Assembly (NCBI RefSeq): GCF_900156395.1
Contig: NZ_FTNL01000026.1
Coordinates: 1 to 52,093 of the forward strand
Length of the DNA: 52,093 nucleotides
Origin: Fluoribacter gormanii
GTDB taxonomy: Bacteria > Pseudomonadota > Gammaproteobacteria > Legionellales > Legionellaceae
Direction: 5' to 3'
The notes under the pieces are model-generated. The model was not told the origin of the DNA. It searched no databases and saw only the letters and a program-made list of their open reading frames with translations. The translations under genes were made by a program, and so were the position numbers. This document shows, piece by piece, positions 1 through 8,994 of the stretch. Positions within the stretch are counted from its first letter, which is position 1, and the number at the start of each line of letters is the position of its first letter.

Positions 1-13
1 TACACCGCAGGAG

Positions 14-46
14 ATCCCTCACCCTCGCTGCGCTCGGGTTCGGGAT
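14..46. repeat. GC-rich hairpin, likely dispersed intergenic repeat
   Basis: Outer arms ATCCC and GGGAT enclose inner arms ACCCTCG and CGGGTT with a short loop. The GC content stands out against the AT-rich surroundings. This looks like one of the dispersed hairpins common in Legionella intergenic DNA. No gene is seen in positions 1-274 apart from the end of the acid phosphatase. Confidence 0.4.
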
Positions 47-210
47 GACGTGGGGAGTTACAATATTATTCTAATTAATTGAGAATAATGAGTTTATCTT
101 GGGATTGCTATATCCACTTTCTCCTCTGTTCAAATAGTTTGGAGAGTAGAGCTCATTTGAAGGCAGAACTCTATCCACAAACTTGATGTAGTACTCTTAA
201 TGAATAGCTT

Positions 211-224
211 CCCGCCATCGCGGG
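211..224. repeat. short palindrome CCCGC-CATC-GCGGG
   Basis: A perfect 5-bp stem with a 4-nt loop is followed by AATGAC, the form taken by many dispersed bacterial intergenic repeats. It lies about 50 nt beyond the stop codon of the acid phosphatase gene and could also act as a weak transcript end, but there is no adjoining T-run. Confidence 0.35.
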
Positions 225-274
225 AATGACATAAGATTTTTTAATAAATGCCTGGTGTGAGAGAAAAATGAATC

Positions 275-1345
275 TTAAATCGAATAATTCTTGGAACTAT
301 TTACCAGGTTTATAAATTGTTGCAACTCACAGGTATTTCCACCACAGGCTGGAATCGAAACAGGATTTCCATTATAAGTGATTTTTACAAGATAATAATT
401 TTCATCATGTTCGTAAAGTGAGAAATTGAGATTTGAGGCATACGGTGGTGCTATTTCCAAAGGAGAACCTAAAAAGCTCAATGCACTCGCAATTGTCGTA
501 TCATGTGCAGATAATAAAACGTATTTAAGCTTGGATTTTTTCTGACTACCGTTATACAGATAATTGGCAATATTTGTCATGAGTTTCGTACTGTAGGCAG
601 CCGCCAGAGTTTGAGGTTTTTCTTGTGCCATAAAAGCCCAATTACTGGCATTAATGATTGTTTCAATATCTTGACTACTCAATCCAATTGGCATTGGTGC
701 ATTATGTATTTGATGAATGTATAAGGCATCACCTAATAATCCAAGATTAGCCAAGTTTTTAATTTGAACTCCTGTCAGAGTGCTCCAAAGAGGGTATTTA
801 TCCTTGAGTTCATTATTTTTTTGTTGCCATTCTGGCGTAGAGTACACATATTGCTCCATTAATTTTGCTCGTTCCGCGGAACTTATCTGCTGAATAATCA
901 CTTCATCATATTTAGATGGAGCACTAAAAACAGGAATGGGCTGAACAGCATAAGGCAAAGCTGGAAGAGAAGATCCTGTAGTATTGGGTCCTGTCCCAGG
1001 AGGATACAATCCCATTAATAATGATTGGGCGCTCATCAGTGTGCGTTCATAATCAGTGGAGCGCACATACATTGTTCCATGCTCGTACTGCTCAGGCAAT
1101 AAATGTGTTTGCTCGATATATTTTTTACGAAACTGCATGCCCATTTTATATTCTTGTTGCATGCCCTCGGCCGTAAGCTGTCCAGGTCCCTCTTGCCATT
1201 GATAATTTACTGTTGAAAGAGGAACAATCGGTGTCCTATCTCCATGCCGAATGATATCAACAGCAAAAATAAGTGTATCATCTGCAAATAAAAGCGATGG
1301 CACACTCAGTAATAATGCAAAGCTCAAACGAAATTTGTAACCCAT
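275..1345 (-). CDS. map: Histidine acid phosphatase (major acid phosphatase family)
   Basis: An exported phosphomonoesterase of the histidine phosphatase clade 2. A signal peptide (about residues 1-21, ending LLFA) is followed by the catalytic RHGDRTP motif at residues 33-39, in which His34 would be phosphorylated. The proton-donor HD pair is at His281-Asp282 (SAHDTT). The length of 356 residues fits the Legionella major acid phosphatase Map, which is secreted by the type II system. The symbol is the Legionella one and should not be confused with methionine aminopeptidase. The ATG start at 1345 is preceded by AAGGAG. It stands alone, divergent from the cytochrome gene. Family certain; orthology to Map is inferred. 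Confidence 0.9.
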   Translation of the reverse strand: MGYKFRLSFALLLSVPSLLFADDTLIFAVDIIRHGDRTPIVPLSTVNYQWQEGPGQLTAEGMQQEYKMGMQFRKKYIEQTHLLPEQYEHGTMYVRSTDYERTLMSAQSLLMGLYPPGTGPNTTGSSLPALPYAVQPIPVFSAPSKYDEVIIQQISSAERAKLMEQYVYSTPEWQQKNNELKDKYPLWSTLTGVQIKNLANLGLLGDALYIHQIHNAPMPIGLSSQDIETIINASNWAFMAQEKPQTLAAAYSTKLMTNIANYLYNGSQKKSKLKYVLLSAHDTTIASALSFLGSPLEIAPPYASNLNFSLYEHDENYYLVKITYNGNPVSIPACGGNTCELQQFINLVNSSKNYSI

Positions 1346-1757
1346 TTCTCATACTCCTTGTTAAGAATATATTATTGTCGAATAGAGGTTTTTATAACTT
1401 TTCATCATAAGTTTTAGCTCTGCACTATGATGAGTATGAATGCAAAAATCAAGATTTTATTTTCAAGGCTCTATTTATAAATCGGCTGCTCCAGTTATTT
1501 AAATTCTTTTTGAGATTTCTTAATAAAAACATTAAAAACAAACAAGTAGTGCTATTTTTTCTGGAAAAATTCTCACATCTATGTAAAAGTAATTCGGCTT
1601 TACAGGACTTATGAAAAAAACTAGGTCGAGGCAAAAATGTTTATAATTAGGGAGTTTAGATAAACTAAATAACAAAATTAAAAGCATTTTTTATTAAAGA
1701 GATTGGTTTTTTTCGTAAGCTCTCTAAATAAAACAACTATAAAAGCCAGGAGTATAA
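1346..1757. other. Intergenic, no gene recognised
   Basis: This is an AT-rich spacer between two divergent genes. A minus-strand open frame at 1449-1634 has a basic, low-complexity product and no ribosome-binding site, so it is not called. Promoters for both neighbours must lie here, but no convincing -35/-10 pair was found. Confidence 0.5.
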
Positions 1758-2600
1758 GTGAAAGGATTGAAATATAGTTTTTTATTGATTGGTCTCTGGC
1801 TAATCTCGGAAACTGCTTGTACTTCGAGCGAATCATCATACAGCGCACTTCATATCGCTTCTCCGAATAAATCGTTTACTTTGACCAAATCTGAATTGCT
1901 GTCCCATCCTGACCTAACCCAAGTAACGATTAATAATGACCGCGCTTATCCAAACAAAGTCATGCACCATAAGGCTATTCCTTTGTGCAAGCTCCTTGCC
2001 CCATTTCATATAAGACAACAAGATATCATCGAATTCATAGCCAAAGATAATTTTCATGTCTATGTACCCGCACACAAAATTATGGATTGCAGCAAAAATG
2101 CGTCCATTGCAATGCTGGCTATAGAACCCATATCAAAATGGCCAGTAATTGACAATCATACCGGGCTTACAGCGGGACCTTACGAAATTATTTGGCTTTA
2201 TCCTGAGCGTTCCTATATATCCAACGAATATTGGGCATGGAGTGTCATGACGATAAAAATTAGTCAAAAACTCAATTATCAACACGTTCTTGCGCCTCCC
2301 AAAACAACGAACGCATCGATTGCTAATGGGTACAAAATTTATATTAGCCATTGCGAGGGTTGCCACATGATAAATCATGTTGGAAAAAGCGATATCGGTC
2401 CAGACTTAAATTGCCCTAAAAATCCATTGAATTATTATCCGAACATCACCCAATTGAAAAAATTTATACGTGATCCAAAATCAGTTCGCACTCTTCCACA
2501 AAGCCGAATGAGCGGTTCAGATAAACAATCTTTATCTGATAATGACCTGGATGATTTAATTAAGTTTTTCGCATATATGAATACAAAAAAACAATGTTAA
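1758..2600 (+). CDS. Exported c-type cytochrome with N-terminal oxidoreductase-like domain
   Basis: A hydrophobic leader (residues 1-20) ends in SETAC, so Cys21 may be lipidated, although the lipobox is poor. Residues about 30-170 resemble the small molybdopterin/sulfite-oxidase-like fold often joined to cytochromes, but this is only a weak impression. Residues 190-275 form a class I cytochrome c domain with haem-binding CEGCH at 199-203 and a plausible axial Met251 in SRMSG. The start is a GTG with CCAGGAG upstream. It would act as a periplasmic electron carrier. The partner is unknown and the downstream solute-binding gene is not obviously related. Confidence 0.75.
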   Translation: MKGLKYSFLLIGLWLISETACTSSESSYSALHIASPNKSFTLTKSELLSHPDLTQVTINNDRAYPNKVMHHKAIPLCKLLAPFHIRQQDIIEFIAKDNFHVYVPAHKIMDCSKNASIAMLAIEPISKWPVIDNHTGLTAGPYEIIWLYPERSYISNEYWAWSVMTIKISQKLNYQHVLAPPKTTNASIANGYKIYISHCEGCHMINHVGKSDIGPDLNCPKNPLNYYPNITQLKKFIRDPKSVRTLPQSRMSGSDKQSLSDNDLDDLIKFFAYMNTKKQC

Positions 2601-2695
2601 CCAAGAAATGGGAACTAAAGACTCTTCTACCAACTTCATTGACAACCCTTTTCGAACATTCTAGAGTTTAACTATACATAATATGGATATACAAC

Positions 2696-3427
2696 ATGAA
2701 GCTTTTTAGGCACATTGTTTTTATAATCCTGTTAGCAAGTAGTCTCTTGGCTTATGGCGATCCGCTTGCTGTAGGCGTTTTGAAATTTGCCCCGCCTTTT
2801 TCATCAACCGACAGTGACAATCATTATTTTGGTTTTAGTGTCGACCTTATGGATGAGATATGTAAACGTATTGCTTCATCCTGTATCTACAAACCAACTG
2901 ATTTGGATTCACAATTTAAAGATCTCGATTCAGGTTATATCGACATTACTTTTTTACCGAGCCCCCTCCCTTCAACTGAATCAACAAATTACGTATTCAG
3001 TCTGCCCTATATAACAAGTAGAGGGCAATTTATCTCATTAAAGAATTCAAACATCAACACAATCGATGATATTAAAAACAAGAAAATTGGCGCACTTCGA
3101 GCAACCTTTATCCAATCTAATGTATTGCCAAATTATACTTCCAAACAAAATATTAAAGCATATTCCCAAATCACATTATTAATAGGAGCACTGAGTAATC
3201 ATGACATCGATGTAGCTTTAGTAAATGAAAATGTTGCCAAATATCTGCTCAACAATGCTCTCAAAGGATTCCAACTGGTAGGAAAACCTATTGTCATGGG
3301 AAACGGTTATGGAATAATCGCACTTAAAAAGAATGCTGCGATCATTGATAAAATTAATAAAGCCTTGTTAGAAATAGAAACTGATGGGACCTATTTAGCT
3401 ATTTATCATAAATATTTTGGCAATTAG
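2696..3427 (+). CDS. Periplasmic amino-acid-type solute-binding protein (SBP_bac_3)
   Basis: The signal peptide ends near LLAYG at residue 21. The mature protein has the family 3 layout: an early VGVLKFAPPFSS strand, a GFSVDLMDEICKR segment, and the mid-protein INTIDDIKNKKIGALRAT segment. The C-terminal NKALLEIETDGTYLAIYHKYFG is the usual end of polar amino-acid binding proteins. At 243 residues it is full length. No permease or ATPase gene lies nearby, so it is an orphan that may serve a transporter encoded elsewhere. The ligand cannot be read from the sequence. Confidence 0.82.
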   Translation: MKLFRHIVFIILLASSLLAYGDPLAVGVLKFAPPFSSTDSDNHYFGFSVDLMDEICKRIASSCIYKPTDLDSQFKDLDSGYIDITFLPSPLPSTESTNYVFSLPYITSRGQFISLKNSNINTIDDIKNKKIGALRATFIQSNVLPNYTSKQNIKAYSQITLLIGALSNHDIDVALVNENVAKYLLNNALKGFQLVGKPIVMGNGYGIIALKKNAAIIDKINKALLEIETDGTYLAIYHKYFGN

Positions 3428-3657
3428 TACAGCCTTGTTAAAAATAAAAACTGCCGATACTGATTGATTGTGTATTTAACGAGTTCGACTTAGAAATTAA
3501 TCGTTACCCCCTCTTCTTACTATAGCTAATTATCAATGTACCCACTGAATAGGATCTATTTGTATTAAGTAATCCTTTCAACCCATTGAAAAATCTATCA
3601 ACTTTTATTGATCTAGAATCAGTAATCGACTTAAGATAAACACTAAAATATCCGAAA

Positions 3658-5100
3658 ATGGATTTGAAGATGCGACTATTTAAAACTACTTTGCCCCAGC
3701 TTCTTCTCGTTGGGGTTGCTTTTCTATTCCTTACAGCAGGCCATGCAAGTAAACCCGTGTGGACTTTTACACCGGATCCAAATTATCCACCAACAATTTC
3801 TATAACACCAATAGGATCAGCAACGGTTAAATATACGATTACGAATCAATCGCGCAAAACGCATACCTTATCTATGAAACCCATGACAGGGATTACCCAG
3901 ATCACTTCAACCGGAAATTGCCCTAATCCATTTAAATTGAATTATCATCAATCCTGTACTCTTAATTTGCTTGTAAATGGAAGCAAACTACCAGGCAATA
4001 TTAAAGGTGGTCCTATTGTATGTGAACAAGGAAATGGATTGGAATGTTATCGACCAGCCTTAGCTAACATTTTAAATATCACTATTATACCTGTAACAAA
4101 ATATTTGATTACTCCTACTGCAGACGCCCATGGAAAAATTAAACCCAATACACCACAAACAGTCATCGCGGGAAGTAGTTTGACTTTTACGGCAACGCCT
4201 AGCCCGGGTTATCAAGTTAATGAATGGTTGATGGATGGAGGCACCGCGCAAAAAGGTGGAACAACGTTCACCTTATTCAATATTGATAGCAATCATACAG
4301 TAGAAGTTACATTTACGCGGTCAGGAATAGTATATGCAGGAACTGCCAGCGGTTCTGTTTATTTTTCTATTAATAATGGTTTAACCTGGGCTGCCACGCC
4401 AACGGTACCATCGCCGGGTAATACAGTGAATGGCATATTTGTAACACCGAGTACTTTATACGTAGCAAGTGCAGATGGTAAAGTTTACTATTCAACCAAC
4501 AATGGTACTTTTTGGAGTGCGACAACAGCCCCAGGTACTTCAGCAGTAAATAGTGTCTCGGTTACAACTACGTCGAAAATTTATGTCGGAACCCAAGAGG
4601 GAACAGTTTATCATTCAAGCGACAAGGGTACTACTTGGGTATCGACTGCAACAAATCCAGGTAATGGAGCTGTCAACAGCATATTCTTAACCCCGTCTAC
4701 TATCTATGCAGGAAGTGCAGATGGCAATGTCTATTATTCAATAAATGATGGCGTTACTTGGAATAGAATTAATGGACCAGAAGCAAGTGTTCCAGTGCCC
4801 ATCCAAAATGTTTTTGCTACAAATAACCAACTTTATGTTAATACTCGGCAAACCTCGACGAATAGCACTTTACCACCTGGAACCATCAATTTTGAATACG
4901 CCTATTTCACTAACAGTTTAACCAATTCCAATCCGATATGGACTCTTTTATCCCAAATAACATATACCTTGTTTGTAAATGCAGATGCAACCGTGATCCA
5001 TGCAGGAACTCAGAATGGTCATGTGTTTTCTTTAACAACAGGCGATGATTTGGGATTTATCACATACAGTCCAATTAGTAGTCTATTTTTTTTCGGATAA
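3658..5100 (+). CDS. Secreted protein with InlB-B-like repeat and Asp-box beta-propeller
   Basis: The signal peptide ends near AGHAS (residue 31). An Ig-like beta domain with a Cys pair covers residues 35-145. A divergent InlB B-repeat module follows (about 148-220, YLITPTADAHGKI to VEVTFT). Residues 223-375 carry four repeats of about 41 residues, each ending in an Asp-box: SINNGLTW at 237, STNNGTFW at 279, SSDKGTTW at 320 and SINDGVTW at 361. Asp-boxes mark beta-propellers in sialidases and surface-binding proteins, but no catalytic residues were recognised. A second ATG at codon 5 may be the true start. The next gene begins 16 nt downstream, suggesting co-expression with the protease. Confidence 0.75.
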   Translation: MDLKMRLFKTTLPQLLLVGVAFLFLTAGHASKPVWTFTPDPNYPPTISITPIGSATVKYTITNQSRKTHTLSMKPMTGITQITSTGNCPNPFKLNYHQSCTLNLLVNGSKLPGNIKGGPIVCEQGNGLECYRPALANILNITIIPVTKYLITPTADAHGKIKPNTPQTVIAGSSLTFTATPSPGYQVNEWLMDGGTAQKGGTTFTLFNIDSNHTVEVTFTRSGIVYAGTASGSVYFSINNGLTWAATPTVPSPGNTVNGIFVTPSTLYVASADGKVYYSTNNGTFWSATTAPGTSAVNSVSVTTTSKIYVGTQEGTVYHSSDKGTTWVSTATNPGNGAVNSIFLTPSTIYAGSADGNVYYSINDGVTWNRINGPEASVPVPIQNVFATNNQLYVNTRQTSTNSTLPPGTINFEYAYFTNSLTNSNPIWTLLSQITYTLFVNADATVIHAGTQNGHVFSLTTGDDLGFITYSPISSLFFFG

Positions 5101-5116
5101 CATAGGGAGATAATTC

Positions 5117-7066
5117 ATGTTGAAACTTAAAAAAGTGGTATTTCTTTTATTGTCATTTAGTTTTGTGACAACAACTTCCTATGCAAAGCAAGCAACTGAC
5201 TTATCGAGCGTGAATAGTCCAGGACTAAACTTACTCAATGAGGCCACCCTGATTCGACCTATGAATCCTGATATAAAAATTTCATTTATAGCGCGGTTAA
5301 AAATACGCAATCAAGCCGAATTAGATAAGCTTGTTCAAGATATTTATGATCCAAATAGTTCTCGATATCATCAATTTTTAAATTCCGCTCTTTATGAACA
5401 AGAATTTGCACCAAATAAAGAAGCGGAAGAGGCCGTGCAACAATTTTTTTCTGCTCAAGGAATGCAGGCAAGCATTGTTAATCATAGTTTACGTATAACT
5501 GGAACAGTGGCACAAATCAAACAAACACTTCATGTACAAATAAATTATTATCGATATAAAAACAAAATAGCTCATGCCAATGCAAGTAATCCTAAATTAA
5601 ATCAGGAAATTGCCCAATATATTGCCGAAATTACTGGCCTTAGCACTATTCCTCAATTTCACTCGGACATAGAACGTGTTAACAACAATTCTGAAGAAGT
5701 TCATGATTTAAATTTTATCTGGAATAATTTTACTCCTTTTGCAATTCCTACAGATATTTCATTGCAAGGCTTCACAGGTGAACATTTGCAAAAGACATAT
5801 AACCTAAAAAACATTCCTCGTATTAATGGTCAACATCTCGATGGAACAGGACAAACTTTAGTTATTGTCGATGCGTGTGGAACTAATAGGCCAGATCAAA
5901 TTTTGAGGGATGCAAATCAATATTTTAAAGCAAACAAGATAAAACCCTTTGTGACCTCAGGGCCATCAAAGAATTTTGCAATAATCAATCCTGACGGAAC
6001 CCCCTTCACAACATGTCCTAATGCCACATCTTCGAGTCATGAAATCCTCTTGGATATTGAATCATCTCATACAATAGCGCCTGGAGATAATACAGTTTTG
6101 GTACTAGGTAAAGATCAAAAGAGCATATTAACTGATGTGATTCATACATTGATTCAGAATAAAAATACGATTGCTGGTTTTTCTAATGCCTACGTTATAT
6201 CTAATAGTTGGGGTGGCGAAGAGACTTTAGATACGTCACTCGAGCAAACTTTGAAATTAGCTGCTGCTGCAGGAATCAGTGTTAATTTTTCTTCTGGAGA
6301 TTGTGGTGATTTTACGTACAGCACTCAAAAAAAATGTACTGGAATTTGGACTTCACCGCCAAAAGTTAATTATCCTGCCAGCTCAGCTTATGCTACTGCA
6401 GTTGGAGCAACTGCCTTATTTGTAGATGTAAATTACCGTTATGCATTTGAAACCGTCTGGGGATCAGTTAAAGCGTCTCAAGGCACCTATGCCTATGGAG
6501 GGGGTACTGGTGGAGGCATTAGCCAATTTTATGGTCCAGTTGCCTGGCAGAGCTCGATTAGCAATTTCACTGCTGGTGGTTATGGAGTTATTAATAATTT
6601 TGGAAATCGCCGTGCATTACCTGATATTGCGATGCTAGGTGATCCACAAACAGGATTACTGATTATTGCTGATGGAACACAAATTCAAGATGGAGGCACA
6701 AGCTTAGCTTGTCCTTTATTTTCAGCAACTTTAGTCTTAGTAAATCAAGCACGTGGTTTACTGAATAAAGGGACACCTATAGGCCAGGCAGCACCTTATT
6801 TATATCAAATGAATCATGTTTTGCTCGCCAACAGAGCAATTAATCTTATTATTCCGCCAGCGCTTATTATTAGTGGCGCAACACCACCACCATCTACCAC
6901 AATTCAAGGTACCCCTGCCCCAGCCTCTGCATTTACCATTAAGAACAAAACTTTTGGATGGGATTCATCACTTACCCTTGAGCCAGAAGATCAGTTTTGG
7001 AATGATGGAGTTGGTATAGGTTCACCTAATATTCCAAACTTTGTTTTAACGATGGCTAATATGTAA
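5117..7066 (+). CDS. S53 (sedolisin/kumamolisin) serine-carboxyl protease precursor
   Basis: An acid-acting secreted endopeptidase. The signal peptide covers residues 1-23 and a pro-kumamolisin activation domain about 35-180. The catalytic domain holds the S53 set: Glu309 and Asp313 in SSHEILLDIE, oxyanion Asp395 in SSGDCGD, and nucleophile Ser529 in GGTSLACP. The last position before GTS is Gly where SGTS is usual. NDGVGIGSPN near the C-terminus fits the calcium-site end of the family. Cys254/Cys300 and Cys396/Cys407 could form disulfides. The start has GGGAG a few bases upstream. It probably shares a transcript with the propeller gene before it. Family assignment is firm; substrate is unknown. 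Confidence 0.9.
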   Translation: MLKLKKVVFLLLSFSFVTTTSYAKQATDLSSVNSPGLNLLNEATLIRPMNPDIKISFIARLKIRNQAELDKLVQDIYDPNSSRYHQFLNSALYEQEFAPNKEAEEAVQQFFSAQGMQASIVNHSLRITGTVAQIKQTLHVQINYYRYKNKIAHANASNPKLNQEIAQYIAEITGLSTIPQFHSDIERVNNNSEEVHDLNFIWNNFTPFAIPTDISLQGFTGEHLQKTYNLKNIPRINGQHLDGTGQTLVIVDACGTNRPDQILRDANQYFKANKIKPFVTSGPSKNFAIINPDGTPFTTCPNATSSSHEILLDIESSHTIAPGDNTVLVLGKDQKSILTDVIHTLIQNKNTIAGFSNAYVISNSWGGEETLDTSLEQTLKLAAAAGISVNFSSGDCGDFTYSTQKKCTGIWTSPPKVNYPASSAYATAVGATALFVDVNYRYAFETVWGSVKASQGTYAYGGGTGGGISQFYGPVAWQSSISNFTAGGYGVINNFGNRRALPDIAMLGDPQTGLLIIADGTQIQDGGTSLACPLFSATLVLVNQARGLLNKGTPIGQAAPYLYQMNHVLLANRAINLIIPPALIISGATPPPSTTIQGTPAPASAFTIKNKTFGWDSSLTLEPEDQFWNDGVGIGSPNIPNFVLTMANM

Positions 7067-7096
7067 CGATCAATAATGGAAGCAGGCTACAAAAAT

Positions 7097-7187
7097 TGTA
7101 GTTTAGCCAAAACGAAGTGGATCCTGGGTTTAAAATGAGTTCAGAGTATCCTTGGATTCCGCTTCGCATCCCCCCAGACTAAACCAT
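7097..7187. repeat. Imperfect palindromic repeat between convergent genes
   Basis: The outer arms are TAGTTTAG (7099-7106) and ACTAAACC near 7178-7185. Inside these lie CGAAGTGGATCC (7113-7124) and GGATTCCGCTTCG (7154-7166). The whole forms a long imperfect hairpin filling the gap between two convergent genes. It may be a dispersed repeat and may also stop transcription from either side; there is no clean T-run. Confidence 0.5.
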
Positions 7188-7197
7188 GGCCACTCCT

Positions 7198-8994
7198 TCA
7201 GATAGTGACATATTTAATGGGTAGAGTGATTATAAATTCACTTCCTTGTCCTAAAACACTCTTAATTGAAATGGTTCCATGATGTTCGTGAATAATACTG
7301 TAGGAAATCGATAAACCTAAACCCGTCCCTTTTCCAACTGGTTTCGTAGTGAAAAACGGTTCGAAAATCTTAGCTATTGTTTCTTTAGTCATACCTGTGC
7401 CTGTATCACGAATACTTATTAAAATGTCATCTTGTTTCCTAGTGGTTGTAATAGTAATTTCCCCATGTTCAGGAATTGCATGTGCCGCATTTGTCAGGAT
7501 ATTCATAAATACTTGATTGATTTTTCCTGGAAAACATTCTATTTCAGGAATATCGCCATAGTTTTTATTAATAATAATTCGATCGCGAAATTGATTGTGT
7601 AATAAAGTTAAAGTGGAGTCGATATTCTCGTGAATATTAGCGTGTTTTAGCTCTCCCTCATCAAGCCGCGAAAAAGTACGCAAATCTTTTACAATATTTG
7701 CAGTACGTCTTGCACCCTCTTCAATGCCATCAAGTAAATTATGGGTTTCTTGGAGGGTAAAAGCCAAATCAATGGTTTCACTGTATTTTGAAATTTCGAG
7801 CAATTTATCTTTTATTGGTGCGTCAGGTGTAATTTCTTCGTATTTTTTTAATAGTTGCATAATATCATCAATATCGTTTTTTAATGGGCCAATATTGGCC
7901 GAGATAAAATTAACCGGGTTATTGATTTCATGCGCAATCCCTGCAGTTAATACTCCTAATGAAGACATTTTTTCTGCTTGAATTAATTGAGTTTCAGCCT
8001 GTTTTAAAATTTCTAATGCCTTATTAAGTTGAACGTTCTTTTTATTCAGATCCTGCGTACGTTGTTCCACCCGTGATTCCAGTTTGATATTCGCTTGCAG
8101 CAATTCTTCTTGTGCTTTTTTTCGTTCGGTAATTACTGCGGACAAAATTAAGGTAGTAAAAAATATGACGGCAACGAATGCCTGTAAAAATATCAAGCTA
8201 GTTGAAATTCCTACAAATCTAAATTCTTGATAGCCGTGAATCTCAAGCCAGAGCACAGAAATTGAAATTATAAATGCCGTAATTAGCGCCAATCGAACAC
8301 TAAATCGCACAGCAGACCATACACAAAAAGGGAGTAAAATATAAGCTAATGGATAATGCAGCATATAGATCATAATAATAGTGCAGCATAATAAAAGGAT
8401 TAAGATCATATATTCAAGAAAGGACTTCCAGTTAAAGGTAAGTTTACTATGATACCAAGTCATAATAAGGGGAGTTATAACGATAATACCTACAACATCA
8501 CCTATCCACCAAACAAACCAATTATTTATAATTAGTTCGGGTTTAATTAAGTCAAATAATACCAGCGAAATGATACCTAGAGTACAACTGGTAAGAGACA
8601 ACAGAAAATCTCCTCCAAAAGTAAAAATTAAAACATCTCTGACTGTATAGAATGGGGTTTTGGTATGAGTGTAATGTTGAATAAATTGAGCAGCCAATAT
8701 TGCTTGTAGCCCCGCTCCAGCCCCTACCATGGTAGATGCAACCCAATTTTGCCAAGACATAAGGTTACCTAGTGATGCAGTTAGAATTACTTCAGAAATA
8801 ACTATCCCGAAAAAAATATTATTTCCATACCAAAGCACCATAGCCAATGCTGCCCCTGATGGAAGCCAAAGTGGGGTTACTAAGGTATCGGGGACAATCC
8901 AAATATTACTTACAACCCCAGATATTGTGTAAAGTAAAACTATAATTAAATTCTGGTACCAAAATTGCCACGTTTTTAACGTATCAAAGCTCAT
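7198..8994 (-). CDS. MASE1-domain sensor histidine kinase
   Basis: An inner-membrane sensor kinase of 598 residues. Eight or so membrane segments (residues 10-285) match the MASE1 sensor layout, including a PLWLPSGAA loop. A coiled coil covers 290-345. The phosphoacceptor is His355 in AGIAHEINNP. The ATPase boxes follow: N box NILTNAAHA (498-506), G1 DTGTGM (530-535), F box FEPFFTTK and G2 GKGTGLGLS (554-562). All kinase residues are present. Its ATG overlaps the stop of the upstream receiver-cyclase gene by 4 nt, so the two form a coupled pair with the cyclase as likely phosphorylation target. The stimulus is unknown. Confidence 0.92.
   Translation of the reverse strand: MSFDTLKTWQFWYQNLIIVLLYTISGVVSNIWIVPDTLVTPLWLPSGAALAMVLWYGNNIFFGIVISEVILTASLGNLMSWQNWVASTMVGAGAGLQAILAAQFIQHYTHTKTPFYTVRDVLIFTFGGDFLLSLTSCTLGIISLVLFDLIKPELIINNWFVWWIGDVVGIIVITPLIMTWYHSKLTFNWKSFLEYMILILLLCCTIIMIYMLHYPLAYILLPFCVWSAVRFSVRLALITAFIISISVLWLEIHGYQEFRFVGISTSLIFLQAFVAVIFFTTLILSAVITERKKAQEELLQANIKLESRVEQRTQDLNKKNVQLNKALEILKQAETQLIQAEKMSSLGVLTAGIAHEINNPVNFISANIGPLKNDIDDIMQLLKKYEEITPDAPIKDKLLEISKYSETIDLAFTLQETHNLLDGIEEGARRTANIVKDLRTFSRLDEGELKHANIHENIDSTLTLLHNQFRDRIIINKNYGDIPEIECFPGKINQVFMNILTNAAHAIPEHGEITITTTRKQDDILISIRDTGTGMTKETIAKIFEPFFTTKPVGKGTGLGLSISYSIIHEHHGTISIKSVLGQGSEFIITLPIKYVTI

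Noticed and set aside
1449..1634. Minus-strand frame of 61 codons in the gap before the cytochrome gene
   Set aside because: Basic, low-complexity product, no ribosome-binding site, no recognisable pattern; likely chance.
2639..2679. TTGACA as -35 of the solute-binding protein gene
   Set aside because: No acceptable -10 at 16-18 nt; the nearest TATACA-like element is about 28 nt away.
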